This document shows positions 9,821 to 17,494 of a stretch of 64,000 bases of DNA, piece by piece; within the stretch, counting starts at the first letter, position 1; each line of letters starts with the position of its first letter. The DNA comes from Ferribacterium limneticum. Lineage in GTDB: Bacteria; Pseudomonadota; Gammaproteobacteria; Burkholderiales; Rhodocyclaceae. The DNA is taken from assembly GCF_020510585.1 (NCBI RefSeq), contig NZ_CP075190.1, forward strand, positions 1,548,001-1,612,000. Direction: 5' to 3'. Both the position numbers and the translations under genes were made by a program. The notes below the pieces were generated by a model that was given only the letters and a program-made list of their open reading frames with translations, ran no database searches and was not told the DNA's origin.

Positions 9821-9890
9821 TCAGAAAGCTACCGGGTCGCTGACCACGCCGGCTGTTGCCAGTCTTTCGATTTTCTCGGCTGACAGGTCC
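9821..9890 (-). pseudogene. Remnant of the 3' end of a CaiB/Amacr-family gene
   Basis: Read on the minus strand this encodes about 22 codons ending ERLATAGVVSDPVAF and a TGA stop. The intact gene at 21120-22304 ends ERLATAGVVSDPVVL. The DNA differs at roughly one base in five, so this is a diverged copy rather than a fresh duplication. The rest of the gene is missing. It joins the draT remnant with no spacer. Confidence 0.88.
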
Positions 9891-9891
9891 G

Positions 9892-9979
9892 GTGCGGCCT
9901 GCTGCCTGGGTGCTGCAGGGTGAGGATGAGTTTCTGGTGATCGGAGGTGTCGTCGATGTCACTTTGTCGACAATCTGAC
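9892..9979 (+). pseudogene. Remnant of the 3' end of a second draT
   Basis: It encodes CGLLPG, then, after a one-base deletion, VLQGEDEFLVIGGVVDVTLSTI split over the frameshift, ending in TGA. The last 22 residues are identical to the C-terminus of the intact DraT (858-1742), while many third codon positions differ. Upstream draT sequence is absent. The orientation is the same as the intact gene. Confidence 0.9.
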
Positions 9980-10230
9980 GCCAGGGGTCAGGGGTAGCAG
10001 CGTTGAGTTGACGGATTCGTCCAGGCCGGCCAAAGCAGGCCATTTTCACCAATCTTGGTAGTCGTATCTTGGTTACAAAATGTCTCATTGACTCTCCCAG
10101 GATCTGTGCCACTCTGAGTTGTCAGCCAAGAAATAGCAAACGCTGACATTCCCTCCGAACCAAGCGTTCTGTCGTCAATAGACGAGGAGGATGTATTACC
10201 CCAAGTAGCACATGAAGCAAAGGAAACACC

Positions 10231-10722
10231 ATGAACCGCAAAAACTCACACAGCTTTTCCTCGGCAAATCAATCCAATCTTGAAGCCTTTCACGGCCTTG
10301 CCTCTATTTATCTGGCCGGCGCTGAACGACTGACAGCGCTTAATCTGACCTCCATTCGTGGGGTGCTTGACGACACTGTCGCTGAGTCAACGCAACGACC
10401 ATCTACGAAAACCGATTTTGGCTTCAACCTCCCCCTGGTTGCATTCGGCCAGCCGAGTGTTGAAAAGACCATGGCGTACTCACGCAGCGTTTATGAAATT
10501 CTTCTTGAAACCCAACAAGAAATCATTCAGACGCTATCGTCACAGTTCGCCAACACGAACGCGAATTTGAAGATGCCGTTAGATTGGAGCGCACCATTCG
10601 AAATGTTCACCAAGGGCTTGCAGGAGGTTTCTTCGCTGACGAAAAAGAATACGTCCGCCACCACCGAAGCCGCCAAGAGCGCCATCGCAGAAATCAACTC
10701 CAGGTTATCGAAGGCTGCTTAA
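10231..10722 (+). CDS. Phasin-family protein
   Basis: Phasins coat polyhydroxyalkanoate granules. This 163-residue protein has the family layout: an N-terminal amphipathic region, a helical middle with AYSRSVYEILLETQQEII, and a C-terminal segment rich in Lys, Thr and Ala (TKKNTSATTEAAKSAIAEI). There is no signal peptide. ATG 10231 follows AAGGAAA. It is a single-gene unit with its own terminator at 10751-10775, bounded on the left by the scar and on the right by another long repeat. No PHA synthase gene is nearby, so it probably acts on granules made elsewhere in the genome. Phasin genes also occur beside aromatic-degradation loci, but any tie to the monooxygenase is inference. Confidence 0.8.
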   Translation: MNRKNSHSFSSANQSNLEAFHGLASIYLAGAERLTALNLTSIRGVLDDTVAESTQRPSTKTDFGFNLPLVAFGQPSVEKTMAYSRSVYEILLETQQEIIQTLSSQFANTNANLKMPLDWSAPFEMFTKGLQEVSSLTKKNTSATTEAAKSAIAEINSRLSKAA

Positions 10723-10750
10723 GTCTCAGTTCCAGAGGAATAAATCAAGG

Positions 10751-10775
10751 GCTCCGCTAGACGGAGCTTTTTTTT
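10751..10775 (+). terminator. Rho-independent terminator of the phasin gene
   Basis: GCTCCG, a 5-base loop, CGGAGC, then eight T residues; it starts 28 bases after the phasin stop codon. Confidence 0.9.
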
Positions 10776-10795
10776 CGTGCTGCCAGCCTCGCGCC

Positions 10796-10851
10796 GATTT
10801 CAATTTTGGCCGTTTTTTACGGTAGACCGTAGTAAACCCGGTTGACCGTGG
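10796..10851 (+). repeat. Long-form dispersed repeat, copy b
   Basis: Same two-unit structure as copies a and c. It is followed by GCAATCAC, the same bases that follow copy c at the stop codon of the CoA-transferase gene, so it may also mark an old junction. Confidence 0.88.
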
Positions 10852-10883
10852 CAATCACCCGGCATGCTCAAAAGCACCCCATC

Positions 10884-10897
10884 TAAACCAAAGTCTA
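10884..10897. promoter_or_regulatory. Candidate Tod-box-like operator for the toluene operon
   Basis: TAAAC-CAAA-GTCTA is an imperfect inverted repeat resembling TodT/TmoT boxes (AAAC-N4-GTTT). It lies about 140 bases before tmoA, where a response regulator could act. One half-site deviates, so this is only a candidate. Confidence 0.35.
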
Positions 10898-11038
10898 ATA
10901 GTCCCCTTCTTTCATTCCTTGTAACTTTGCTCCATGCGGAATCTCGATATTTTTCAATTTGCCGCGTGAGCTTGGCGACAGAGATCGCTTTGATTCGGGA
11001 AATGCAGGACACCCAATCCTGCTACAAAGGAGACAAGA

Positions 11039-12544
11039 ATGGCTGTACTAAATCGCATGGACTGGTATGACCTGGCCAGGACCACGAACTGGTCGCCCAC
11101 CTACGTGACGGAAGACGAACTGTTTCCGCCGCTGATGTCGGGCGCTTTCGGGTTGCCCCAGGATGCCTGGGAAAAATACGACGAGCCTTACAAACAGACT
11201 TATCCGGAATACGTCAAAGTCCAGCGCGACAAGGATGCCGGCGCCTATTCGGTGAAGGCGGCGCTGGAACGTAGCCGCATTTTCGAAAATGCCGATCCGG
11301 GCTGGAAGTCGGTGATGAAGGCCCACTACGGCGCCATCGCCCGCGGCGAATACGCCGCCGCCAGCGCCGAGGCCCGCATGATGCGTTTCTCCAAGGCGCC
11401 GGGCATGCGCAACATGTCCACGCTGGGTTGTCTGGATGAAATCCGGCATGGCCAGATGCAGCTTTATTTCCCGCACGAACACGTTTCGAAGGATCGTCAG
11501 ATGGACTGGGCCTTCAAGGCCTACGACACCAACGAATGGGGCATGATCGCCGCCCGTCACTTCTTCGACGACATCATGATGACGCGGGATGCGATCAGCG
11601 TTTCCATCATGCTGACCTTCAGCTTCGAAACCGGCTTCACCAACATGCAGTTCCTCGGGCTGGCTGCCGATGCGGCCGAAGCTGGTGACCACACGTTTGC
11701 CAACCTGATTTCCAGCATCCAGACCGACGAGTCCCGTCACGCCCAGATCGGCGGCCCGGCCCTCAAGGTGCTGATCGAAAACGGCCAGAAGGCGGAAGCC
11801 CAGAAGCGCGTCGACATCGCCGTCTGGGGAGCCTGGAAGCTGTTCTCGGTGCTGACCGGTCCGATCATGGACTACTACACCCCGCTCGAGCATCGCAAAC
11901 AGTCCTTCAAGGAATTCATGGAGGAATGGATCGTCGCCCAGTTCGAGCGCGCCCTGACCGACATGGGCCTCGATCTGCCCTGGTACTGGGACATCTTCCT
12001 CAAGGACATCGCGGAAACCCACCACGGCATGCACATGGGCTCCTACTTCTGGCGCCCCACCGTCTGGTGGAATCCGGCGGCCGGCGTGACGCCGGACGAG
12101 CGGGCCTGGCTCGAAGAGAAGTACCCCGGCTGGAACGACACCTGGGGTCAGTGCTGGGACGTCATCATCGACAACGTGGTCGACGGCAACATGGCCATGG
12201 CCTACCCGGAAACGCTGCCTTACGTCTGCAACATGTGCCAGTTGCCGATTCTCGGCACGCCGGGCAAGAAGTGGAACGTCAAGGATTACCCGCTGGAATA
12301 CAACGGCCGCCTCTATCACTTCGGTTCGGAAGTCGACCGCTGGTGCTTCGAGCAGGAGCCGGAGCGTTATGCCGGTCACCTGAGCATTGTCGACCGCTTC
12401 CTGGCCGGCATGATTCAGCCGATGGACCTGGGCGGTGCCCTGAACTACATGGGCCTGGCCCCCGGCGAGTGCGGCGACGACGCCCACAACTACGCCTGGG
12501 CCGAAGTGTACCGCGCCCTGCGGGCAGAGAAAAAGGCGAGCTGA
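11039..12544 (+). CDS. tmoA: Toluene monooxygenase hydroxylase alpha subunit
   Basis: This is the catalytic diiron subunit of a four-component toluene monooxygenase (501 residues, full length). Iron ligands fall exactly at T4MO numbering: Glu104, Glu134, His137, Glu197, Glu231 and His234. The residues lining the active site, Ile100, Gly103, Ala107, Gln141, Phe176, Thr201, Phe205 and Gln228, are also those of toluene 4-monooxygenase. This points to hydroxylation of toluene or benzene, with para attack likely; substrate range is inferred. ATG 11039 follows AAAGGAG. It heads the operon tmoABCDEF, followed by a FadL-type porin and TodST-type regulators. Confidence 0.95.
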   Translation: MAVLNRMDWYDLARTTNWSPTYVTEDELFPPLMSGAFGLPQDAWEKYDEPYKQTYPEYVKVQRDKDAGAYSVKAALERSRIFENADPGWKSVMKAHYGAIARGEYAAASAEARMMRFSKAPGMRNMSTLGCLDEIRHGQMQLYFPHEHVSKDRQMDWAFKAYDTNEWGMIAARHFFDDIMMTRDAISVSIMLTFSFETGFTNMQFLGLAADAAEAGDHTFANLISSIQTDESRHAQIGGPALKVLIENGQKAEAQKRVDIAVWGAWKLFSVLTGPIMDYYTPLEHRKQSFKEFMEEWIVAQFERALTDMGLDLPWYWDIFLKDIAETHHGMHMGSYFWRPTVWWNPAAGVTPDERAWLEEKYPGWNDTWGQCWDVIIDNVVDGNMAMAYPETLPYVCNMCQLPILGTPGKKWNVKDYPLEYNGRLYHFGSEVDRWCFEQEPERYAGHLSIVDRFLAGMIQPMDLGGALNYMGLAPGECGDDAHNYAWAEVYRALRAEKKAS

Positions 12545-12609
12545 TCGTAGCTGCCATGCAAGCCGGCGTCTGCGGACGCCGCTTCCAAAGAACAAAGGAG
12601 ATTCTAGAA

Positions 12610-12876
12610 ATGGCGTTGTTTCCAATTACATCCAACTTCGAAGGCGACTTCGTGCTGCAACTCGTTGCGGTCGATAGCGAAAACACCATGGACGAGGTGG
12701 CCGCCGCCGCCGCCGTGCATTCGGTCGGCCGCCGCGTCCGGGCGCGTCCGGGCTACCTCATGCGGGTCCGCCGTCAGGGTTGCGAGGAGTTTCTGCCACG
12801 CACCATGCGTGTTTCCGAATCCGGCCTGAAGCCGACGGAGACCGTCGAAATCATCTGGGAGGCACCCAAGCACTGA
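12610..12876 (+). CDS. tmoB: Toluene monooxygenase hydroxylase gamma subunit
   Basis: An 88-residue protein matching TmoB/TbuU in size and in the opening [19 protein letters not shown]. It has a small ubiquitin-like fold and packs against the alpha subunit in the (alpha-beta-gamma)2 hydroxylase. The start at 12610 follows AAAGGAG. It sits in the fixed order between the alpha subunit and the Rieske ferredoxin, which supports the call despite the short length. Confidence 0.92.
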   Translation: MALFPITSNFEGDFVLQLVAVDSENTMDEVAAAAAVHSVGRRVRARPGYLMRVRRQGCEEFLPRTMRVSESGLKPTETVEIIWEAPKH

Positions 12877-12923
12877 GTGCTTGCGGCGTCGCCACGCGAA
12901 ACAGGAATCATCAGGAGTCAGGA

Positions 12924-13259
12924 ATGGGTTTCACAAAGGTATGCACGCTCGACGACATCTGGGAAGGGGAAATGGAGTCCTTCGAGGTCAATGGCCAGGA
13001 AATCGTGCTGGTCTGTGCCGAAGGGGGCGATATCAAGGCTTTCCAGGGTATGTGCCCGCATCAGGATATTTCCCTGAGCGAAGGGAGCTTTGATGGCAAG
13101 AAGATCATTTGTCGGGCTCACCTGTGGCAGTTCAACGCCTGCAACGGCAAGGGCATCAATCCCGATGACTGCGCCCTGGCCGAGTATCCGGTCAAGGTGG
13201 AAGGGGACGAAGTCCTGGTCAAGACGGAAGGCATCGAACCTTTGTTTGCCCATACCTGA
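12924..13259 (+). CDS. tmoC: Toluene monooxygenase Rieske ferredoxin
   Basis: A 111-residue Rieske-type [2Fe-2S] ferredoxin that carries electrons from the TmoF reductase to the hydroxylase. The cluster motifs are CPHQ and, about 18 residues later, CRAHLW, giving the C-x-H and C-x2-H ligands. ATG 12924 follows AGGAGTCAGGA. Soluble, no signal peptide. Order and size match TmoC/TbuB. Confidence 0.94.
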   Translation: MGFTKVCTLDDIWEGEMESFEVNGQEIVLVCAEGGDIKAFQGMCPHQDISLSEGSFDGKKIICRAHLWQFNACNGKGINPDDCALAEYPVKVEGDEVLVKTEGIEPLFAHT

Positions 13260-13419
13260 CCGGGCTTCCTTCATTAATTAAAGGATGAGTCGCATGGGTA
13301 TTTTGAATTGGCTGGGGAGCTTACTGGGCGGCGGACAAGCGCAGCCGGAACTGGCTTGCCCTTCCGGAGTGGCCAGCAGTATTGGCGCGCCGGACTTGAA
13401 ACAAATCGAGGAGAAAAAA

Positions 13420-13734
13420 ATGAGTACGACAAGTTCCGCGCAGGCCTATCACAACAATCTGGTCGGGCCGGTCATGCGGGCCGGTGACCTGGCCATGGCG
13501 GTCATCGAAGCGGCCAAAATCGACAATCCGGGCAAGGAAGTCTTTGTCGACGACAAGCGCGCCTATATCCGCATCCACACTGATCACGAGATGGTGCTGC
13601 ACCGCGCCACCATCGAGGACGAGCTCGGCCGCCCGTTCAAGATGAACGACCTGGAAGTCGATCTGAGTTCCTTCGCTGGCCAGATCGAAAGCGGTGACAA
13701 CGCCATCCGCTTCTATTTTGTGAAAAAGATGTAA
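13420..13734 (+). CDS. tmoD: Toluene monooxygenase effector (coupling) protein
   Basis: This cofactor-free regulatory protein binds the hydroxylase and tunes coupling and regiospecificity. From ATG 13420, which follows GAGGAG, the product has 104 residues, close to the 103 of known TmoD. It contains NNLVGPVMRAGDLA, IDNPGKE, ELGRPF and SFAGQI, the family blocks. The same frame is open from ATG 13285, which would add 45 residues beginning MSRMGILNWLGSLLGGG; no TmoD is known to carry such an extension, so the short form is preferred. Confidence 0.92.
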   Translation: MSTTSSAQAYHNNLVGPVMRAGDLAMAVIEAAKIDNPGKEVFVDDKRAYIRIHTDHEMVLHRATIEDELGRPFKMNDLEVDLSSFAGQIESGDNAIRFYFVKKM

Positions 13735-13789
13735 GGGCAGGCCAAACGCAACACCGGCCAGCCAACACCAAAAAATCAAGGAGACAAGA

Positions 13790-14776
13790 ATGTCGGAAGT
13801 TCAAGTACTGAAACCGCTCAAGACCTGGAGCCATCTCGCCGCTCGCCGTCGCAAGCCGAGCGAATATGAGATCGTCAGCGCCAATCTGCACTACAACGAC
13901 AAGCGGCCCGATTCGCCCTACGAGCTGTCGCCCACGATGTTCATGAACGAGTGGTACAAGAAGAACACCTTCGGTACCGCCCTCAAGCACCCGGACTGGA
14001 ATGCCTTCCGTGACCCGGAAGAAGTTGTTTACCGCACTTACAACATGATGCAGGACGGTCAGGAAACCTACGTTTTCAGCCTCTTTGACCAGTTCAACGA
14101 GCGCGAGCACGACAAGGCCCTTGATCCGCGCTGGGCCGGCACTTTGGCGCGTTTCTACACCCCGTCCCGCTACCTGTTCCACACCATCCAGATGGCCTCG
14201 GCCTACGTTGGGCAAGTTTCGCCGGCCAGCACCATCACCAACTGCAATTATTTCCAGATGGCGGACAGCTTCCGCTGGCTCAGCCACACTGCCTACCGCA
14301 CGAAGGAACTCTCCCTGGCCTTCCCCGACAAGGGCTTCGGCACAGACGAGCGCACCTATTGGGAAACCGATCCGGTCTGGCAGGGCTTCCGCGAGCTCAT
14401 GGAAAAAGCGATGACCGTGTGGGATTGGGGCGAGGCGATTGTCGTCCTCAATCTGGTCGCCAAGCCGGCCATTGATGAAGCCGTGCTGCGCAAGCTCGGT
14501 GAATCGGCCCGCCACAACGGCGACACGCTGCTCGGGCTGGTTACCGATGCCCAGTTGATCGATTCGGCACGTCATCGTCGGTGGATTTCAGCGATGGTCA
14601 AGATGGCGCTGGAGACCCCGGGCAATCTCGAACTGATCCAGGGCTGGATAGCCAACTGGGAGCCGCTGGCCGACAAGGCCATCGAGGCCTATTGCTCGAC
14701 CCTGCCCGACGTTGCATCCGGTGCTGAAGCGGCCAAGGCGGCAACGCGCGACTTCCGTCGTTCCCTCGGCCTGTAA
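13790..14776 (+). CDS. tmoE: Toluene monooxygenase hydroxylase beta subunit
   Basis: This 328-residue protein is the non-catalytic ferritin-like subunit that pairs with TmoA. It matches TmoE/TbuA2 in length and position, with recognisable blocks such as LKTWSHLA, PSEYEIVS and HPDWNAFRDPE. The diiron Glu/His ligands of the alpha subunit are not present, as expected for beta subunits. ATG 13790 follows AAGGAG. Confidence 0.94.
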   Translation: MSEVQVLKPLKTWSHLAARRRKPSEYEIVSANLHYNDKRPDSPYELSPTMFMNEWYKKNTFGTALKHPDWNAFRDPEEVVYRTYNMMQDGQETYVFSLFDQFNEREHDKALDPRWAGTLARFYTPSRYLFHTIQMASAYVGQVSPASTITNCNYFQMADSFRWLSHTAYRTKELSLAFPDKGFGTDERTYWETDPVWQGFRELMEKAMTVWDWGEAIVVLNLVAKPAIDEAVLRKLGESARHNGDTLLGLVTDAQLIDSARHRRWISAMVKMALETPGNLELIQGWIANWEPLADKAIEAYCSTLPDVASGAEAAKAATRDFRRSLGL

Positions 14777-14846
14777 TCGTCAAGCAACCTGAGTTTGGCC
14801 TGCGCCAGCGGGCTACGGCCAAACTCGACCTCACATTTGTGCTGCC

Positions 14847-15863
14847 ATGACCAAACCAACTATCCGGAATGAAAAAGACGGTTCCGTCTGCGAGCAGGAG
14901 GACGGCGACACCATCCTGCGCGCAGCCTTGCGCGCCGGGCTGGGCTTGTCGTACGAGTGCAACTCGGGCGGCTGCGGCGGTTGCAAGTTCGAGCTCGTCG
15001 AGGGCGAGATCGAGACGCTGTGGGCCGATGCACCGGGACTCACCGAGCGTGACCGCAAACGCGGTCGCCACCTGGCCTGCCAGTGTCGGGCGCGTGGTCC
15101 GGTCAGCATCAAGGCGGCGACGGCTGCCGAATATCGGCCCAAGGTTCTGCCCAAACGGCAGCGCGCCCACTTGATCGGCACGCGGGATATCACCCACGAC
15201 ATCCGCGAGTTCCGCTTTCGTTCCGAGGACGATGCCGAGTTCCTGCCTGGTCAGTTCGCCATGCTCGATCTGCCCGGCCTTGCCGCCTCACGCGCCTATT
15301 CCTTGTCGAATACGGGCAATGAAAAGCGCGAGTGGCATTTCCAGATTCGCCGCGTCCAGCATGGACAGGGGACGCACGTCCTTTTCGAGAAGCTGGCCGA
15401 GGGCGACGAGATTGGCCTCGATGGCCCCTACGGTGTGGCCTACCTGCGCACCGAATCGCCGCGCGACATTGTCTGCGTGGCGGGGGGCTCCGGATTGGCG
15501 CCAATGATTTCGCTGACGCGTGGAGCCGTCGAGGCCGGGTTGCTGGCCGACCGAAAACTGTATTTCTTCTACGGCGCACGCACGCCACGCGATGTCTGCG
15601 GCGAGGAGATGCTGCGCGTCCTCGCCGGCTTCGGCGACCGGATCGTTTATATCCCGGTCGTTTCGCTGCCCGGCGACAACGGCGACTGGCATGGCGAGAC
15701 CGGTTTCGTGCACGACGCTGTGGCGCATGCCCTGCCAGCCGAACTGGCGAGCTACGAATTCTATTTCGCCGGGCCGCCGCCGATGACCCAAGCCTTGCAG
15801 GAACTGCTCATGGTCGGCCATCGGGTGCCCTTCGAGCAGATTCATTTTGACCGCTTCTTTTGA
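14847..15863 (+). CDS. tmoF: Toluene monooxygenase NADH:ferredoxin oxidoreductase
   Basis: This reductase takes electrons from NADH through FAD and a [2Fe-2S] cluster to the Rieske ferredoxin. In the 338-residue product, residues ~1-95 form a plant-type ferredoxin domain with CNSGGCGGC and a distal Cys in LACQC. Residues ~100-200 bind FAD (RAYSLSN), and ~205-338 bind NAD(H) (CVAGGSGLAPM near the start, YFAGPPPM near the end). It closes the monooxygenase operon. ATG 14847 has only a weak ribosome site. Confidence 0.94.
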   Translation: MTKPTIRNEKDGSVCEQEDGDTILRAALRAGLGLSYECNSGGCGGCKFELVEGEIETLWADAPGLTERDRKRGRHLACQCRARGPVSIKAATAAEYRPKVLPKRQRAHLIGTRDITHDIREFRFRSEDDAEFLPGQFAMLDLPGLAASRAYSLSNTGNEKREWHFQIRRVQHGQGTHVLFEKLAEGDEIGLDGPYGVAYLRTESPRDIVCVAGGSGLAPMISLTRGAVEAGLLADRKLYFFYGARTPRDVCGEEMLRVLAGFGDRIVYIPVVSLPGDNGDWHGETGFVHDAVAHALPAELASYEFYFAGPPPMTQALQELLMVGHRVPFEQIHFDRFF

Positions 15864-15932
15864 CGTGCGCTTCATCCCGGCGACGCCGGGGATTCAAAGT
15901 TTCACATTCCAACAACAGAGGAGATGACGGGG

Positions 15933-17309
15933 ATGACTAGAAAAAAATTCGTTGTATCGGCGCTGGTTTCGGCACTGGCGGGTGGATCTCAACTGGCCCA
16001 GGCGACCGATGTATTTCGCCTCGAGGGTTTCGGCGCCGTATCGCGCGGGATGGGGGGCACCGCCGTCGCCCATGACGTTGGCCCGGCCGGCATGATGACC
16101 AATCCGGCAACGCTGTCGCTGATGCCGGACGGCGACCAGGCCATGATCGGCCTGGATCTGGTGACGACCGATATCAACGTCACAAACAAGGCAACCGGCG
16201 AAAGCGTTTCTTCCGATACCCATTCCAACAACCGGGGCCCGTATGTCGCACCCGAGGCGGCATACACCAAACGGCTCGGTGGCTGGTCCTTCGGCGTCGG
16301 CGCTTTCGCGCAGGGCGGACTGGGGACCGAATACGGCAATGGCAGCTTCCTGTCCCGGGCTACCGGCGGGCTGGCTACCGGGCTCGACAATTCGAGCCGC
16401 CTGCTGGTGCTGAACATTCCCTTCGCTGCCAGTTTTCAGGTTACCGAAAAGCTGACTATCGGCGGCAGCGTCGATGCGATGTGGCAGGGCCTCAACCTAG
16501 ATTTGCTGCTCGGTGCCGATCAAGTCGGCAGCCTGATCGGTGCCGGACGGGCCACTGGTTCGCTGGTCGGCGCCTTGGGCGGCCTGCCGGACCTGCGCGG
16601 AGCGCATTTCAGCCTGACCAAGGACAAGTTTTTGGCCAGTGGTGTCGATGCCTGGGGCTACGGCGGTAAATTGGGGATGATCTACCGGGCCACGCCGGAA
16701 ACCATATTGGGCGCCTCCTACACGATCAAGAGCCAGATGAACGACATGGAAGGCCGGGCAACGCTGACGGCCATCGATGGTATCGCCGGCCAGATTGCCT
16801 TTGGCGGGAAAATCCAGATCAAGGATTTCCAGATGCCCTCCCACGTTGATCTGGGTATCAGCCACCGCCTGACGCCGCAATGGACCGTGGCCGCCGACGT
16901 ATCGCGGGTCTTCTGGAAAGACGTGATGAAGGACATCAAGGTTGCCTTTGTTGCCGATGCCGGGGGCGACATCAACATTCTCTTGCCGCAGGACTACAAG
17001 GACCAGACGATCCTTTCCTTGGGCGCTGCTTATGAAGTCAACGACAGTCTGACGGTGCGCGGGGGCTTGCGTTTCGCCAGCCAGGCCTTGTCTTCCTCTA
17101 CCCTGTTTGCGGTCATCCCGGCAACGCCGAGAAAGCATTTATCAGTCGGCCTGACCTATGCGTTCTCGAAACAGGCCAAGCTTGATTTTGCCTATTCCCA
17201 CGCTTTCAAGGAAACCATGGACAACACGAGTCTGCCGAATACCTCGGCCCCGATCGAGGTGACGCACGCCCAGAACAACGCCACGATAAATTTCCGCTAC
17301 AGCTTCTAA
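15933..17309 (+). CDS. FadL/TodX-type outer-membrane aromatic hydrocarbon transporter
   Basis: A 458-residue beta-barrel of the FadL family, related to TbuX/TodX, which let toluene and similar hydrocarbons cross the outer membrane. It has a signal peptide (MTRKKFVVSALVSALAGGSQLAQA region, cut near residue 24), then a mature start DVFRLEGFGAVSRGMGG and a C-terminus ending in Phe (NATINFRYSF), as in outer-membrane barrels. An upstream in-frame ATG at 15924 touches the GAGGAG, so ATG 15933 is the better start. Its place right after tmoF and before a strong terminator makes it the seventh gene of the toluene operon. Confidence 0.88.
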   Translation: MTRKKFVVSALVSALAGGSQLAQATDVFRLEGFGAVSRGMGGTAVAHDVGPAGMMTNPATLSLMPDGDQAMIGLDLVTTDINVTNKATGESVSSDTHSNNRGPYVAPEAAYTKRLGGWSFGVGAFAQGGLGTEYGNGSFLSRATGGLATGLDNSSRLLVLNIPFAASFQVTEKLTIGGSVDAMWQGLNLDLLLGADQVGSLIGAGRATGSLVGALGGLPDLRGAHFSLTKDKFLASGVDAWGYGGKLGMIYRATPETILGASYTIKSQMNDMEGRATLTAIDGIAGQIAFGGKIQIKDFQMPSHVDLGISHRLTPQWTVAADVSRVFWKDVMKDIKVAFVADAGGDINILLPQDYKDQTILSLGAAYEVNDSLTVRGGLRFASQALSSSTLFAVIPATPRKHLSVGLTYAFSKQAKLDFAYSHAFKETMDNTSLPNTSAPIEVTHAQNNATINFRYSF

Positions 17310-17336
17310 CGGTTTACCCATCCTCCGATGGTTTTT

Positions 17337-17360
17337 GGCGAGTTTTTACTCGCCTTTTTT
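17337..17360 (+). terminator. Rho-independent terminator after the toluene operon
   Basis: GGCGAG, a 6-base loop, CTCGCC, then six T residues, 28 bases after the porin gene. Confidence 0.92.
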
Positions 17361-17494
17361 GCTTTCTGGTCAAGGCTGCAGTTCTCACCTAAAACCCTGA
17401 TGGAAAGACATCGCCGACTTTTTTGCTCGTATAGTCGAGAAATGGCCAGGTGCACTATCTCGCACCGACCGTGAACGTGGATTTTGGAGCGTGG

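Noticed and set aside
9783..10112. 110-codon open frame on the minus strand
   Set aside because: It runs through the repeat and both gene-tail remnants and ends with the repeat-coded VYYGLP. The first ~40 codons looked vaguely transposase-like, but no family could be recognised and no ribosome site is present.
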